Source: Spirometra erinaceieuropaei
Lineage: Eukaryota > Platyhelminthes > Cestoda > Diphyllobothriidea > Diphyllobothriidae
Assembly (NCBI GenBank): GCA_902702965.1
Contig: CACRXP010000018.1
Location: 719,253 to 783,252, forward strand
DNA: 64,000 nucleotides
Direction of reading: 5' to 3'
Part shown: piece after piece, positions 1-10,209 of the stretch
Layout of the letters: each line of letters opens with the position of its first letter
Numbering within the stretch: position 1 is the first letter of the stretch
Translations under genes and position numbers: made by a program
Notes under the pieces: model-generated
Seen by the model: the letters and a program-made list of their open reading frames with translations, nothing else
Told to the model about the DNA's origin: nothing
The model's database searches: none

Positions 1-99
1 GTTTCGGGTCGCATTTGGTGGTGAGGGTTCTGATTGGCTGAATGAAAGCAAACAAGTCCGAATTATTGATGTATCAATCTACACCCTGCACGTTGTCAT

Positions 100-290
100 C
101 TCTTCACCGACATATATACAACGAGATGACCGTTGTTGCCTTATTAGCCAGCATCGGCCAGCAGTTACCAAATCCAGGTTTATAGCAACTAGCAGTCAAA
201 CCCGGCACCATTGGAGCCTGAGTCAGGGGTTCTACTAAAGAGCCACGGTTCCACTGACTTGTCAACTGCCATGAAACTTATCATAAAAAT
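100..290 (-). repeat. Degenerate SINE-like relic
   Basis: A stretch around 145-175 (cttattagccagcatcggcc) resembles the body of the SINE copies at 19,440 and 52,888, which carry cttattagccgtcgt at the equivalent place. No A or B box is preserved well enough to call. Weak, assigned only by similarity to the better copies in this window. Confidence 0.25.
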
Positions 291-329
291 ATCGTAATGC
301 GTATCTCACTGCAGCCCCAAAGTTCGTTC

Positions 330-1530
330 AGTAGGTAGGCGGTTGACGGCAATATCTCACATTCAAGAAAAACGTACGGTCGCATTAACGACAGTGTGCA
401 CACGATGGTCATTAGACGTCTACTGTCGCTTACGAAAGCCCCCTAGAGAGCGGAGTCTACAAATTTCGTCCACAAAGGTTTGGCGGAATCAACATCACGT
501 AACGAAATTAGACAATCATCAAAGTATATATTCTAGTGAATCGCTTTGCAAGTTGATGAAGAGTTGGATGAACCGATTCTTCAACAGTTTTTGTAACGCA
601 AAGGTGGCACAAAAAGCGGAAGTAATCAATCCGAATGAATGTTTATTGCCAATGCCGTTGGCGTCGTGAACACTCCATTGTCAAAGAGAAGCTCTCGTTT
701 AATCAGAATTAAATCCAAACCATTGTCTATAACTGCGTAAGTTCCGATATTTCCTGATGGCTTTACCAGCTTGCCAGGACTAACCCAGAATCGCGATGGT
801 AAATGCACAATTCCATTTAGGACACAAGGCCCTTCATCTTGCAATGTCTACTGATCGTTCTGCGATGACACTATATGCAACGTATGTTACATCGTCCTCG
901 ATCTTTTTCAACAATCGAAATGGCAAAATCTTTGAGGTTCTCCCGTTTTTGATTTTGAGCTCTAGCGATAGACAACTATAGAGAGCGCATGACATCCTAT
1001 CTCAAAATGTTTCTCCGAAACGATTTATCAATTTCCTGGCTCGAGTTTTTTTGAATTCCCTGAGGCCAGCAAAATCTGGATCTCTACCATTTATACATAT
1101 TATGTCAACCACTTCAACCATCTGGCTTTGTATAAGAAAACAGTAGTCTGCGCAGTATGACCTCCAGGACATGCGGCGACTGCAGGTTGGACATGCAGTT
1201 CACTTGTGAGAGCGCTATTTCACAATTTTTCACTTTTATGCACGAAACGGAAAGTAACTTTGCGGTCTGGTTAACTTGGTGTGCCTGTCTGAAGACATCA
1301 TTGAGAAAAAACCGCGCCACAATTTGAAACTGTCCAAATAAACTTCTCAGTATTTTCCCGTGCTCCTGAATGAGCCAAGGCATCCAGAACAAACTTGCGT
1401 AGTTCTAAACTGATAAATGCCACACTCCTAGCACTGGCTTTGGGTACATCAACATTCCCACGTTGGTATTGATCAATATTTTCAGGACAAATTTCATTTC
1501 GCGTGCATTGCTTCAAATATCCCGACATGT
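330..1530 (-). mobile_element. BEL/Pao-like LTR retrotransposon relic (gag/protease/RT scraps)
   Basis: On the minus strand three broken coding pieces follow the order expected of a BEL/Pao polyprotein. Around 1,530-1,110 there is a gag-like stretch ending in SPHVLEVILRRL, like the 'LrrivrrLP' region of BEL gag. Around 990-640 there is an aspartic-protease-like segment with VIDNGLDLILI, where the family has a D-x-G-S/T-D-type motif; here the S/T position is L. Around 530-400 there is LDDCLISLRDVDSAKPLW followed by SNDRR-like residues, matching the Pao RT catalytic (YxDD) neighbourhood. Only about 110 bp separate the protease from RT motif C, so the RT fingers and most of the palm are deleted. 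Several frameshifts and stops; a dead copy. Family assignment is from motif recognition and is moderately sure. Confidence 0.55.
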
Positions 1531-1559
1531 GCGACTGAATCTACGGGTTGCTGGTTGAC

Positions 1560-2580
1560 ATAGAATATCTCTTCGTCGGTCTCCACATTTATCCTGCTAA
1601 GCTCGGCCCTTCCACTGAAAATGCTCAAGATCGTTATTGACAACATTCACAGACAGATAACCTTACACCAATTCACCCAACCATTTTATTAGGCTCGTCG
1701 TGCATCGTTAACAAGACGGAAATAAAGACGAAGCATTTGTTAACGTGACTGCTTTCTGCACAAAGCGTTTACAAATGGCGGGTAATGGTAGTGATTCCAT
1801 CTTTAAAACACGCAGAATCTCTGTCCCACCGAAAAAGCAGACCCGGACCAGCAGAAATCATGCTAGGGGGGGTGGCGAATGACTGTGGTCTGGCACGCGA
1901 CTCACATTACGGAAACACTACAGAACCCGATTATGACAGTGCAATATCCCAAACGTAGAAGGTCATTAGGTCTGCCTGCTTGTCACCATTAACGTCGTGA
2001 TAGAAAGCTTCTGGTGATAACCAACATGTACTTTACAATTTGAGACATCATGAGATTGGCTAGGATTAGCCATAATCATAGCTGCAATTAGAGTAAAAAA
2101 ATGAAATGGCCGACCTTATGTTCAACGCCGGTATGGGTTTATGAGCATTTATGAACTCGTAACCTTAAATAATATTGATTAAGAATTTTTTGTTGAAACA
2201 GAAGAGTAGGACATAAGTAGGAGCAAATACTTGTTCTTTTGGTGTAGGACAATTTAAGTAGTGATAGTCTAATCTAAGTGCTTTTTGATTTAGCCTCGAG
2301 CATCTTAATCATCTTTTTCTTAATCCTTTAATGCCTAATCTACATTTCGCATTGTTCTTCTACAGCTGATATGTTAACTTATCACAAGACACAATTAATT
2401 GTGACTTGGAATTCAATGCATTTTCTCAGAAGCTCTTTCTGACTAAAACAATCTAAAGACATCTATCCAGAAAAGGCTTAACGTAATCTATTTGTTTGCA
2501 GGCAAAATAAGCGGCCAGTTTTCCATACCATGTGGCAGTAACTTTAGGGAATCCGTCTCATCGCATCCATTAATCAAGTA
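1560..2580. other. Intergenic AT-rich DNA, no supported gene
   Basis: No ORF, RNA or repeat that I can support. The right end (about 2,513-2,586) is alignable with the intron-1 start of the secreted-protein genes at 23.7 and 47.6 kb, sharing ggcagtaacttta and aagtactttactt with the 23.7 kb gene. Confidence 0.4.
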
Positions 2581-2586
2581 CTTTAC

Positions 2587-2652
2587 TTTTAAAACACGTA
2601 CATGCTTCTTTAGACAATAGAAAAGTCAAAAAAGGCAGTTTGGCGTGTACAC
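2587..2652 (-). pseudogene. Orphan exon 1 of the secreted-protein family (relic)
   Basis: Read on the minus strand this aligns with the signal-peptide exon of the genes at 23.7 and 47.7 kb. It has the same leader motif (TAGATTT, 2,658-2,664 in complement), the same distance to the start, a residue string FLTFLLSKEAC and a donor-like GTAAAG. The start codon position (2,650-2,652) reads GTG instead of ATG, and the 66-nt length against 67 nt implies a 1-nt deletion that puts a stop early in the frame. Flanking intron-like sequence is also conserved. No exon 2 or 3 was found downstream (toward lower coordinates), where BEL/Pao debris lies instead. Interpreted as the leftover of a seventh copy. 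Confidence 0.5.
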
Positions 2653-2737
2653 TCAGCAAATCTAACAGGAATTCTTAGCTTTTCCCTGCTGGTGAGGCAA
2701 AGGCGTACGTTCTTTAATAATGTAGGAAGTTGTAGAA

Positions 2738-3261
2738 TGTAAGACCACCGGCGGCCGCCATCTTGGAGAAAGTTCTGGAAAGCGCGCCCTTTTAGGGGAG
2801 CGCGCGCCGAACTTTTCCGTATTTATACGCCAGGCACTTGGTCACAATTTGGCCTCTCACAAAAAGTATGCATACAATAAATTATAATAACCCTAAAATA
2901 AAGCAAATTAGCCCAGGCCTAAGTTTGTTTAAATTTCCACCCTTGACCTACCCTCAACCAATCAACAATTGCGGACTCAACCTTGACGACTTCGGAACTG
3001 GAGAAGCTAAAAATACGGGCGAGGATTAACCTCCAACAACCCTGTGGCCGGTCACCACTCTCCGGACGAGGAACCCCTGTCGTCTTCTTTGCTGGATCTC
3101 AGTGCTGCAAGTCGCCCCTGTGGACAATAGTCATAGATTCAATTTATTTTTGTAATTAGGACTCATCCCTTAGTTTATTTTTGTACATAGGTCTTTCAGT
3201 AAAATAGTGACTAGTCCGTCTTATCCTGTTGGGCCTCGTTGACTACTATACTCGCCTTACA
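2738..3261 (+). mobile_element. LTR-like block (possible solo LTR)
   Basis: Begins TGTAAG and ends CTTACA, a perfect 6-bp terminal inversion of the TG...CA kind. Inside are a GC-rich upstream part (ccggcggccgccatcttgg), a TATA-like tatttatacgcc at about 2,819 and an AATAAA at about 2,877, the order expected for U3-R in a plus-oriented LTR. The 5-bp flanks (TAGAA and ATACC) do not match, so no target duplication is seen. It may be unrelated to the minus-strand BEL/Pao relic to its left. Alternative: a promoter-like fragment of another repeat. Confidence 0.35.
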
Positions 3262-4638
3262 ATACCGCGAGTTTGCTGGGACATTGAAATGGTACTTGTG
3301 TACAGAAGATGATATTACCTTCGTAAAAGCGATAGAGTGATTGTGCATGTTTGTGAGGCTTATTAATACATATTTGAAACTGTAGGTTTTCCGAAAGATA
3401 AAAAGGGACTTAAGAAGTTGCCATTACTTTTATATGGGTTGGTAGAAGCCATGGTACAGTTATCTAACGTCGTATTTTAGGACGCGGGCCCTTAAATGTT
3501 GCATATTACAGAGGTCAGTAAGGAAGATATGATCCAATGTGCATGGTTTATTTGCTCAACCAATCAAGCCTCAAAACCAGGTCATGTTTTCATTGTACGA
3601 ATGAGTATTCCATTACGGTTTCGGATGATTTTTTTGCGCAGAAATGCCCCTCTCACACGCCACCCCAAGCATTGTTACCTCTGAATGTCAGATCCTGAAA
3701 TTATTCAACGATTGACAGGACGTTCAACTACATAAGTCCCTTCGCAAGTTATGAATGTGTACCAACTTTTTTACAAACCAAATGCGCATAAATGATATTA
3801 TCTACACTGTTAAATAATACACATTTCAAGATCGCATACCTGCTGTTTTGCCTACGTTAGGCCTGTTACTTCACTCTTAAAATTAATTCATAACTTAAAG
3901 TAAACCCCAGCAATCTATTTTTGTTAAAAGACCTCTGTATTTTGCACTTTTTTTACCATAGCTCCAAACATACATGTCTTTCAGTTAGCGTGAATGCTAG
4001 CCGTCTCATCACCACTTTCTGCAGCTCAGAAATCGTCTATATTATAATTGAAATTCACGGAATTTCTTCATTTTTCCTAAATCCCCCGCGTCGCTAAGCC
4101 CACCCTATATGAATATGATTTCGCGATATCATCCAAGTATGAAGAGGCATTACCGACTCCCATGCCCGGCACGACCGGACGTTGAGCAGTATTTGTCCTG
4201 TTTATTGTTCTACTGATGGACGATTGTCCATGCCTAGTTATCTCATGAGTAAACGCTCATATCTTTGAGTTGCATCTATTTTTTGGGACAGTATCTGCGC
4301 AAGCAGACGACTCCTATCAAGTCATTTAGCAAGGTTCATTGCAGATTAGGAAAACAGTCTCGTTTTTTACTGCACCGCAAAACGTTTGCATCAGATATCC
4401 CGAGATAATTGGCTGGCTTAGTCCGGAGTAACGTTTTTCAATTAAAATGATCAACTGCGAACAGTTTGCCATAGGTCGGATTTTCTTGCGTCTACTGACT
4501 AACAAGGCACTTCTAACCCAATATCGTCGTTCACACATGAGACAAAAAGCGCATTAGTAGTGCAGTTTTACGGCAAAGCGTCGGGAACGGTTTCGTGGGA
4601 AATCACAAATTGTTTATATGGGCGCTGAAAGTTAGTGT
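3262..4638. other. No supported feature
   Basis: AT-rich DNA with only short, unconvincing ORFs. No RNA gene, splice-bounded exon or repeat recognised. Confidence 0.4.
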
Positions 4639-4893
4639 TCAGGATGTAGAATATAACAGGCCAGTCTGACATGTTAGGTAAAGATGCTTAAGCTTCGTCG
4701 AAAGCCATAGCTGGAAAGCAAGTGAGTATTTGGGTACATATTTCAATTCAGTGGTTAATATTCTGTATTCTGCGACGTTTCTGCCATGGAAGACAACATT
4801 ATTCGACTTTATTTCTGTCAACCGATTATCTATCAATGCCAAGGCGAAAACGAATGTCAAGAAGCCTAGCCGCATTGTGAAATACATGCTCAA
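4639..4893 (-). CDS. Hypothetical ORF with signal-peptide-like N-terminus
   Basis: An 84-codon ORF. From its second or third methionine it reads MRLGFLTFVFALALI, a hydrophobic stretch of signal-peptide type, then a polar remainder. No homologue recognised, no TATA box at the position used by the local gene family, and no clear splice donor. It could be a chance ORF; kept because of the secretory-looking start. Confidence 0.18.
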   Translation of the reverse strand: MSMYFTMRLGFLTFVFALALIDNRLTEIKSNNVVFHGRNVAEYRILTTELKYVPKYSLAFQLWLSTKLKHLYLTCQTGLLYSTS

Positions 4894-5186
4894 CTACTAC
4901 GCTCCTGATTATGAACACATTATTTTTACCACTTATTTGAAAAAAATGCGCCGTTGATTTACACAGTGAGGATTTCGCAAATATTTTTAAACACTTCTAC
5001 TCTACTAGTTGAGTGCATTTTGCCATGGACTCTCTTTTTGCATGCCTGCAGTTTGTGTTTGCCCCTTTTGATATCATAGTTGTGCTTACAGGGTTCATAA
5101 ATTTCTTAAATGATCGTTAAAGCAAGAAAGCTTAGGTTTATTCTAACTACGTGGTTTCTCGTTTACGTTAGGAATATGAATTATTA

Positions 5187-5510
5187 TTATGAATTATTCA
5201 AAATCTGCCAAAATATCAATGAGTTACGCGAGTCTGGTAGTCATCTGGTGGATTCTAGGTGAATTACGTAGGAAATCCTGCTTGGGCAGTCAACTTACTG
5301 TATCAGATTTGGTGGATTCCAGACGTTGCAGTAGGTTGGGTGGGTAACTTGAGCCAAATGTGGGGCCTCGTAGCTCAGGTGGTTAGAGCGTTGGCTGCGC
5401 TAAAGCCTTCCCTTTACTGCGTGGGTTCGAATCCCACCGAGGCGCCGAGTTTTTCACAGTTAAGGCAATATGAATTATTCAAAATCTGCCAAAATATCAA
5501 TGAGTTAGGA
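5187..5510 (+). repeat. tRNA-headed SINE with duplicated tail
   Basis: At 5,371-5,447 there is a tRNA-like head: A-box-like tagctcaggtggttagagc, B box gggttcgaatccc inside a 5-bp T stem, and acceptor halves gcctcg/cgaggc. It continues into a body ccgagtttttcacagt and a tail containing attcaaaatctgccaaaata. The same head-body-tail occurs at about 19,800-19,955, so this is a dispersed SINE and not a tRNA gene. The tail sequence is also present upstream at 5,187-5,225, so either two copies are arranged in tandem or the left piece is the 3' remnant of an earlier insertion. Confidence 0.6.
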
Positions 5511-5573
5511 AATTACGAAATTTCTGGAAGCACTGCATAATATCTTGAGCCATACTTGTGGTGAGATAGCTTG

Positions 5574-6095
5574 TTAAACATACATCTTTTTACTCATGCC
5601 CCAATAGCTCGCCGATATCAACGCGAGAAACTGGTGTAGCCGCTTGTCCATATATGCGTCCATATCGTTCTCATTAGTCAGCCGCCCTTTTGCACTCGCC
5701 TTTGATAGGCTGGCTAATTGGTCGCCCTGAGCGCGCGTCCCGCAAGGGCGCCATTGCGATTTACTCTGCCGTGGCGTGCGCGGGCGTGTCTCTGCAGACC
5801 CCACTTTATAGCAGCCCAATTCAATTCTTTTGTTGTTTACATATCTGGTTAATTTTGATTTAAGAAAATTTAAGAAAACATCTTGGGCAGATACCAAACC
5901 TGCCGCGTTCAAACGTAACGAGAAGACAGCCCCATTCAATATGACGCAATTTAGCTGCCAAAAGAACAAACGCCCAGGGAAATAGGAATGTCCCAAACTC
6001 ATTGAACGCGATGTACACAAAACTAGACATCCTGGACAGGCGTCAGCTATCGCCCGCCATGAAATTTGAAATACTGACGATTTTGTGAAACGCAT
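5574..6095 (-). CDS. Unidentified 173-codon ORF
   Basis: One of the longer open frames in the window outside retroelements. The product has no domain I can name, no signal peptide and a basic middle part. GC content is locally higher over 5,640-5,820. No intron signals or promoter are evident. It may be part of an unrecognised repeat or a chance ORF. Confidence 0.2.
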   Translation of the reverse strand: MRFTKSSVFQISWRAIADACPGCLVLCTSRSMSLGHSYFPGRLFFWQLNCVILNGAVFSLRLNAAGLVSAQDVFLNFLKSKLTRYVNNKRIELGCYKVGSAETRPRTPRQSKSQWRPCGTRAQGDQLASLSKASAKGRLTNENDMDAYMDKRLHQFLALISASYWGMSKKMYV

Positions 6096-6099
6096 ACTC

Positions 6100-7980
6100 T
6101 ATGTAGTGAGGTCGCCCTCAAGGACCGTAAGAAAAAGGTTCCCCAATGCAATTCAAAGTTTTCCGAACTGATTACAAATGAGTTACTGCATATCCTACTA
6201 AAGTTACTCCACACATAACTTTACAAAAGATGGAAGAGATGAGAGCATATTAACCTCAATTATTTGAATGCCTCCTTCACTAAATGCCTAGATCTTTCCC
6301 AGGACGCGGCCGGTAAACGACTACAAAGAAGTCAGACAGTTTAATTAGTGAATGATAAACCAAGTACACGCATATCCTACATATATCTAACTTTCAGATA
6401 AGGTGGCTGTACCGTCTACTTCAAGTCAATACGTGACTGTACTTAGGGAATACGGACCGTTCCTGTCGCAGGTGCCATTTTTATGTTACTATTCTAACTT
6501 GCAGTGCATAATTAATAAACCACTCACAAAATACCGCTTACATGCCTTCACGGTTTATAGGGGTTCGGTTTTGGGTTCAAAGTCCTCGGCATCGGCTAAC
6601 GATAGTTGAGGGGGTGTGTTTTAAGTATTTAACCGGCCTGCATAGTAAACCGACCTATTTATGCCTACGTCGCTCAATCTCGATGTGTCGATATCAGGGG
6701 TATATCGACAAAGTGGGCAAACCCCAGCTCCAGGCGATATACCTATCTCGACATGTCGATATCGACTGCTTATAGAAGTGGATAGATATCCTAACCGGTT
6801 TAAATCACATTAAGATCATCGGACCTGCGGGATGCGACAATAACAGATTTTTGCCCGGTTTAGTTCATCATATTGATTGTTAATCAAAACATACTTGGTT
6901 TGTGCAAGCAGATTTTGGAGATTGTCAACTTACGTGATTGACTGAGGAAAGCCTTTGAAATTTGCAATATTTAATGTATTTACAATATTGTTTGGGGTAT
7001 TGGAAGCATACTGAACATACGTCTTTGAAGTGCAAATCCGTCTGCTCAACAAGCGACCCTTAGCATATCGGTTCCTGATGTCCTTCAATTTGTGGGTTAA
7101 ACGTCACCCAGTCTCAATGAATATTATGCCAAGTATGAACTCCAACTCCTCTGCAGGAATATTCTTTAATTTTGCCTGGATATATATGTGAACTGCTCCC
7201 TAGGGGAGCAGCCAAAAATCGCGTTGATTTGAGAACCTACGTTCTCATATGTGGGAGCAAATCGGTTCCTTATGCTCACTCAAGTCCATGAAAGAAAAAT
7301 AATAAAATAACATAAACTTCAATTGTTGATTCAATCAGTTATGTGTTTTAAATTGCATATAAACATTGAGTAAAGACTGAAGCAGACAGACGTGGGTTGT
7401 GAACTTCTAAACAGAGTAAAACCCATGGAAATGTTGTTTGCTTTCCAAAAATAAAAATGGTCTATGCACAAAATCCTTATGACACAGACCCGACTGCCTA
7501 TGAGCGTTTACTGAGTACGCTTAAGCTTCCTTCGCAAACGATTGTCACTAAAACTGAGTTTACGGTAGACCTGACTCCCACTGTTCACGTTTATACAGCA
7601 GTCAGATTAATATAAGCCAAAAAGTGAAAAACCACAAACGGCCATTTTCAAGGCAGTTGGTAAGTGGACTAGTCGACACCAGTCATAAATATTAATGACA
7701 GAATTGTAGATAGTCGTTTTTGGGCACATGATCCTACTTGTCAATTTGATCTCTTCCAGAAAAATATTCTTTGCTTATGCAAACTATGTCGCTTAGTACA
7801 TCTATCATGGAACCTGATCAAAAGTTACAGAGAAAATCAATATTATCTCATGTGAAGTAACTTGCCTTTGTGAAACAATGTGCGATACCACCTTCATGAC
7901 ATCTTTCATGATTTTATGCAGACAGAGGACGATATTGAATAACTGAAATAGTATGCATTCCGAGATAATATGATGAAAGG
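6100..7980. other. Mostly featureless DNA; small internal repeat and hairpin
   Basis: Contains two near-identical 19-mers (6,677-6,695 and 6,745-6,763, two mismatches), each rich in TCGA/GATATC self-complementary steps. A perfect hairpin around 7,193-7,211 (ctgctccc / ggggagcag). No gene supported. Confidence 0.4.
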
Positions 7981-8015
7981 AGGAACACGTCGGAAATAGA
8001 GTTTTACTCGTGAAT

Positions 8016-8046
8016 TTTCGAGCTGGTTGAACCAACCCGTCTTCAG
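8016..8046 (-). ncRNA. Hammerhead-like 3'-end motif of a PLE remnant
   Basis: On the minus strand CTGAAGA (8,046-8,040) is followed by a long, nearly perfect stem-loop and then GAAA (8,019-8,016). The sequence after it (GAAAATTCACG) is the same as after the equivalent motif of the PLE at 19,311-19,341. A C.C mismatch sits where the first pair of stem II should be and no convincing stems I and III are seen, so activity is doubtful. It marks a PLE 3' terminus; no GIY-YIG coding sequence is preserved beside it. Confidence 0.4.
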
Positions 8047-8059
8047 ACAAAATGAATAG

Positions 8060-9190
8060 TGAGAGGTGGGATTGTCACACTGCTGGTTGAGGTCAAAATA
8101 GCCTCGAAAGAGTTCAGAGGAGGATCTCGAAGATGGTTTGTGGCCAAAGCGACTTTCCCTATGCTACCTGCTTAATAAATCTGAACCTCTTCCCCGCGAG
8201 TATTAAGTAACTTTGTGTCTCTTGCAACCATTCCGCGTAGTAATAGATTGGACTGCAGTCTGGCTTTTGACGTCATTTTGAATTTGCTACCACGGCGGTC
8301 TTCGAAGCCCTCCGTTAAAACTGCGCACTCAGCAGGCAAGTCTGGAAGTGCGGAAGTTCTCCTTCTTTGTCCGAGTGGTTCAACCAGGGCAAGTCCTCCC
8401 TGTAGATGCTGTGATGTCATTATCGATAAGAGGTTTTAAAAAGAACCTTGATATAGTTATGTTCTGAAATTCCCAAGAGCAATGTCCTATCGACATCATC
8501 CCCTATCACTCACTCACTCATCCCCCAAAACTCATTCACTCTTACGATTATGGGCTCGATTAAATTATCTCAGCTTAGCAAATTTCTCTGAACACCGCAC
8601 CCAATTCTACGTTGCAAATAAGGCACTCAAAGGCTCATGCCCATTTCCCTCAATAAACTGAACTGAGTTTAAAAAGAACTCCATCCGAGCGAAAACCAAA
8701 AAGACGTGCGTTAGTGAGAAAACGTTCGGGAATCGCAATATGAAACCCAGCTGTTGTATTAAAATATGTTTAACATTGCAGCTAGACAATTGTACAGCAT
8801 CCGTTTTAAGTAAAAGGGAGCTGTTAGCAGGTAGTTTGAACCTGCTAGAAGGTAGAGGGCTTCTGTTAGAAGGTTGATCGACCTAAAGGAGCTCGCAAAA
8901 GAAAGTGTTTTTTGCAACCAGACTACGGACCGAAGGGAAGAGTGAAAATGAAAGAACTGAGAGCAGAATTGAAAGAGAGAATTAGCAAAGGAGGAAAAGG
9001 CCTGAGGATCAAAAATTGACAAATAGTTCAGATCAAGTAGCCTTTCCTGTAGTCAAAACCCGTCAGTTCAATTCAGTTCAGTTTATTGAGGGAAATAGGC
9101 GTAAGCCTTTGAGAACGCTATTTGCAACGTAAACAATGTGTGGTATACAGATAAATGTTCTGGGCGGAAATAGTGAAGGCCGGGCCTTTT
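8060..9190. other. No supported feature
   Basis: Unassigned DNA between a PLE terminus and the LINE nest. Short ORFs on both strands overlap one another and show no recognisable domain. Confidence 0.35.
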
Positions 9191-9199
9191 CGAAAAAAC

Positions 9200-10160
9200 A
9201 ATCATTAAGGGTATATTTGCAAATGCTCAAAGCCTCCTCAACAATGTAGACGAATTAGGAGACTTCGTTGATGAAATTAAGCCAGACATTATGGCTTTTA
9301 CAGAAACGTGGCTTACTGAAGATACTGCAGATTCAGAAATATCATTTGGAGGACATCAGCGATTCAGGAAAGAAAGACCAAGCCGAAAATGAAGAGTCAT
9401 GAATAATATCACTTGCAAGCTGACCGTTATGGCTGGTGTAGATAGTCTGGGACTGGATGTGGAAAAGATAAGCATTACCATATCTGCTAATTATGTCTGA
9501 TCGCTGTCGCTTTCGGTGGTGTACGGTTCACCGAACCAGACTTCTGATCAAGCTCTCCCGCTCATAACCGAACTGTAATAATAAGGAAAGAGCAAAATAT
9601 AAGAATAACGATGTCCTTATCGTTGAGAATTTCAACGCTCCTGGCATTTATTAGATAACGTGGACTGGACAAGGACCTGAAGACAACTTTGATCACAAAA
9701 TGCTACAATGGGCGACGGACAGACTTCTCTGCCAGAAAGTCACCTTTGGAACGCGGGCCGGAGAAGCACAACCAGCGAGTCCCTTTGATCATATTTTTAG
9801 CCGAGAGGAGGAAAATGTGTTGGAGCCGCAGGCGCGCCGCCTTTGAGGTCAAGCAACCACATTACGCTCTGCTTGGGGTACTCACTATTTTTTAACCCAT
9901 TCGACCCGATGGATGGGAGAGAAACGTTTGTAAGGGGGACTTTTCTCTCATGAAGAGAGAAGCGGCAGCGGTAGCATGAGGACTGAAGCGAATGGCCGAG
10001 CAAACGACAATTGGAATACTTTATATTCTTTACTGAAAGGGATTTTCAGTTTATTTGATTATTTGGCAAAGATAACAGGCAAAGTATTTGAATCCCCAAC
10101 TGATTACATGCCAGCCCGTCAGAAATGACTGTACACGTACAATGAAAGTATTTGCTATTA
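9200..10160 (+). mobile_element. CR1-like LINE, 5' part: AP-endonuclease domain (first half of an interrupted copy)
   Basis: Across several frameshifts the plus strand encodes an apurinic-type endonuclease domain. It includes NVDELGDFVDEIKPDIMAF and TETWLTEDT (about 9,235-9,325), where TExW is the catalytic glutamate region, then VVYGSPNQTSDQ, then NFNAPG (about 9,630), and finally an SNH-type terminal motif near 9,850-9,870 as in CR1/Jockey endonucleases. The continuation of the same element resumes near 12,280 after an inserted minus-strand LINE. Dead copy: multiple stops. Confidence 0.65.
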
Positions 10161-10209
10161 AAACATTCTTCACTTCATTTTAGTAGCATTGTCTCAGAGA
10201 AAAACATAG

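Noticed and set aside
5371..5447. A tRNA gene (cloverleaf-like, good T arm and B box)
   Set aside because: The anticodon loop lacks the expected T33, the variable region is odd, and the same sequence with the same non-tRNA body recurs at 19.8 kb, so it is a SINE head.
9318..9345. CTGAAGA followed by GAAA, a possible hammerhead
   Set aside because: It lies in the LINE endonuclease coding region (LTEDTADSE) and the bases between do not form stem II; coincidence.
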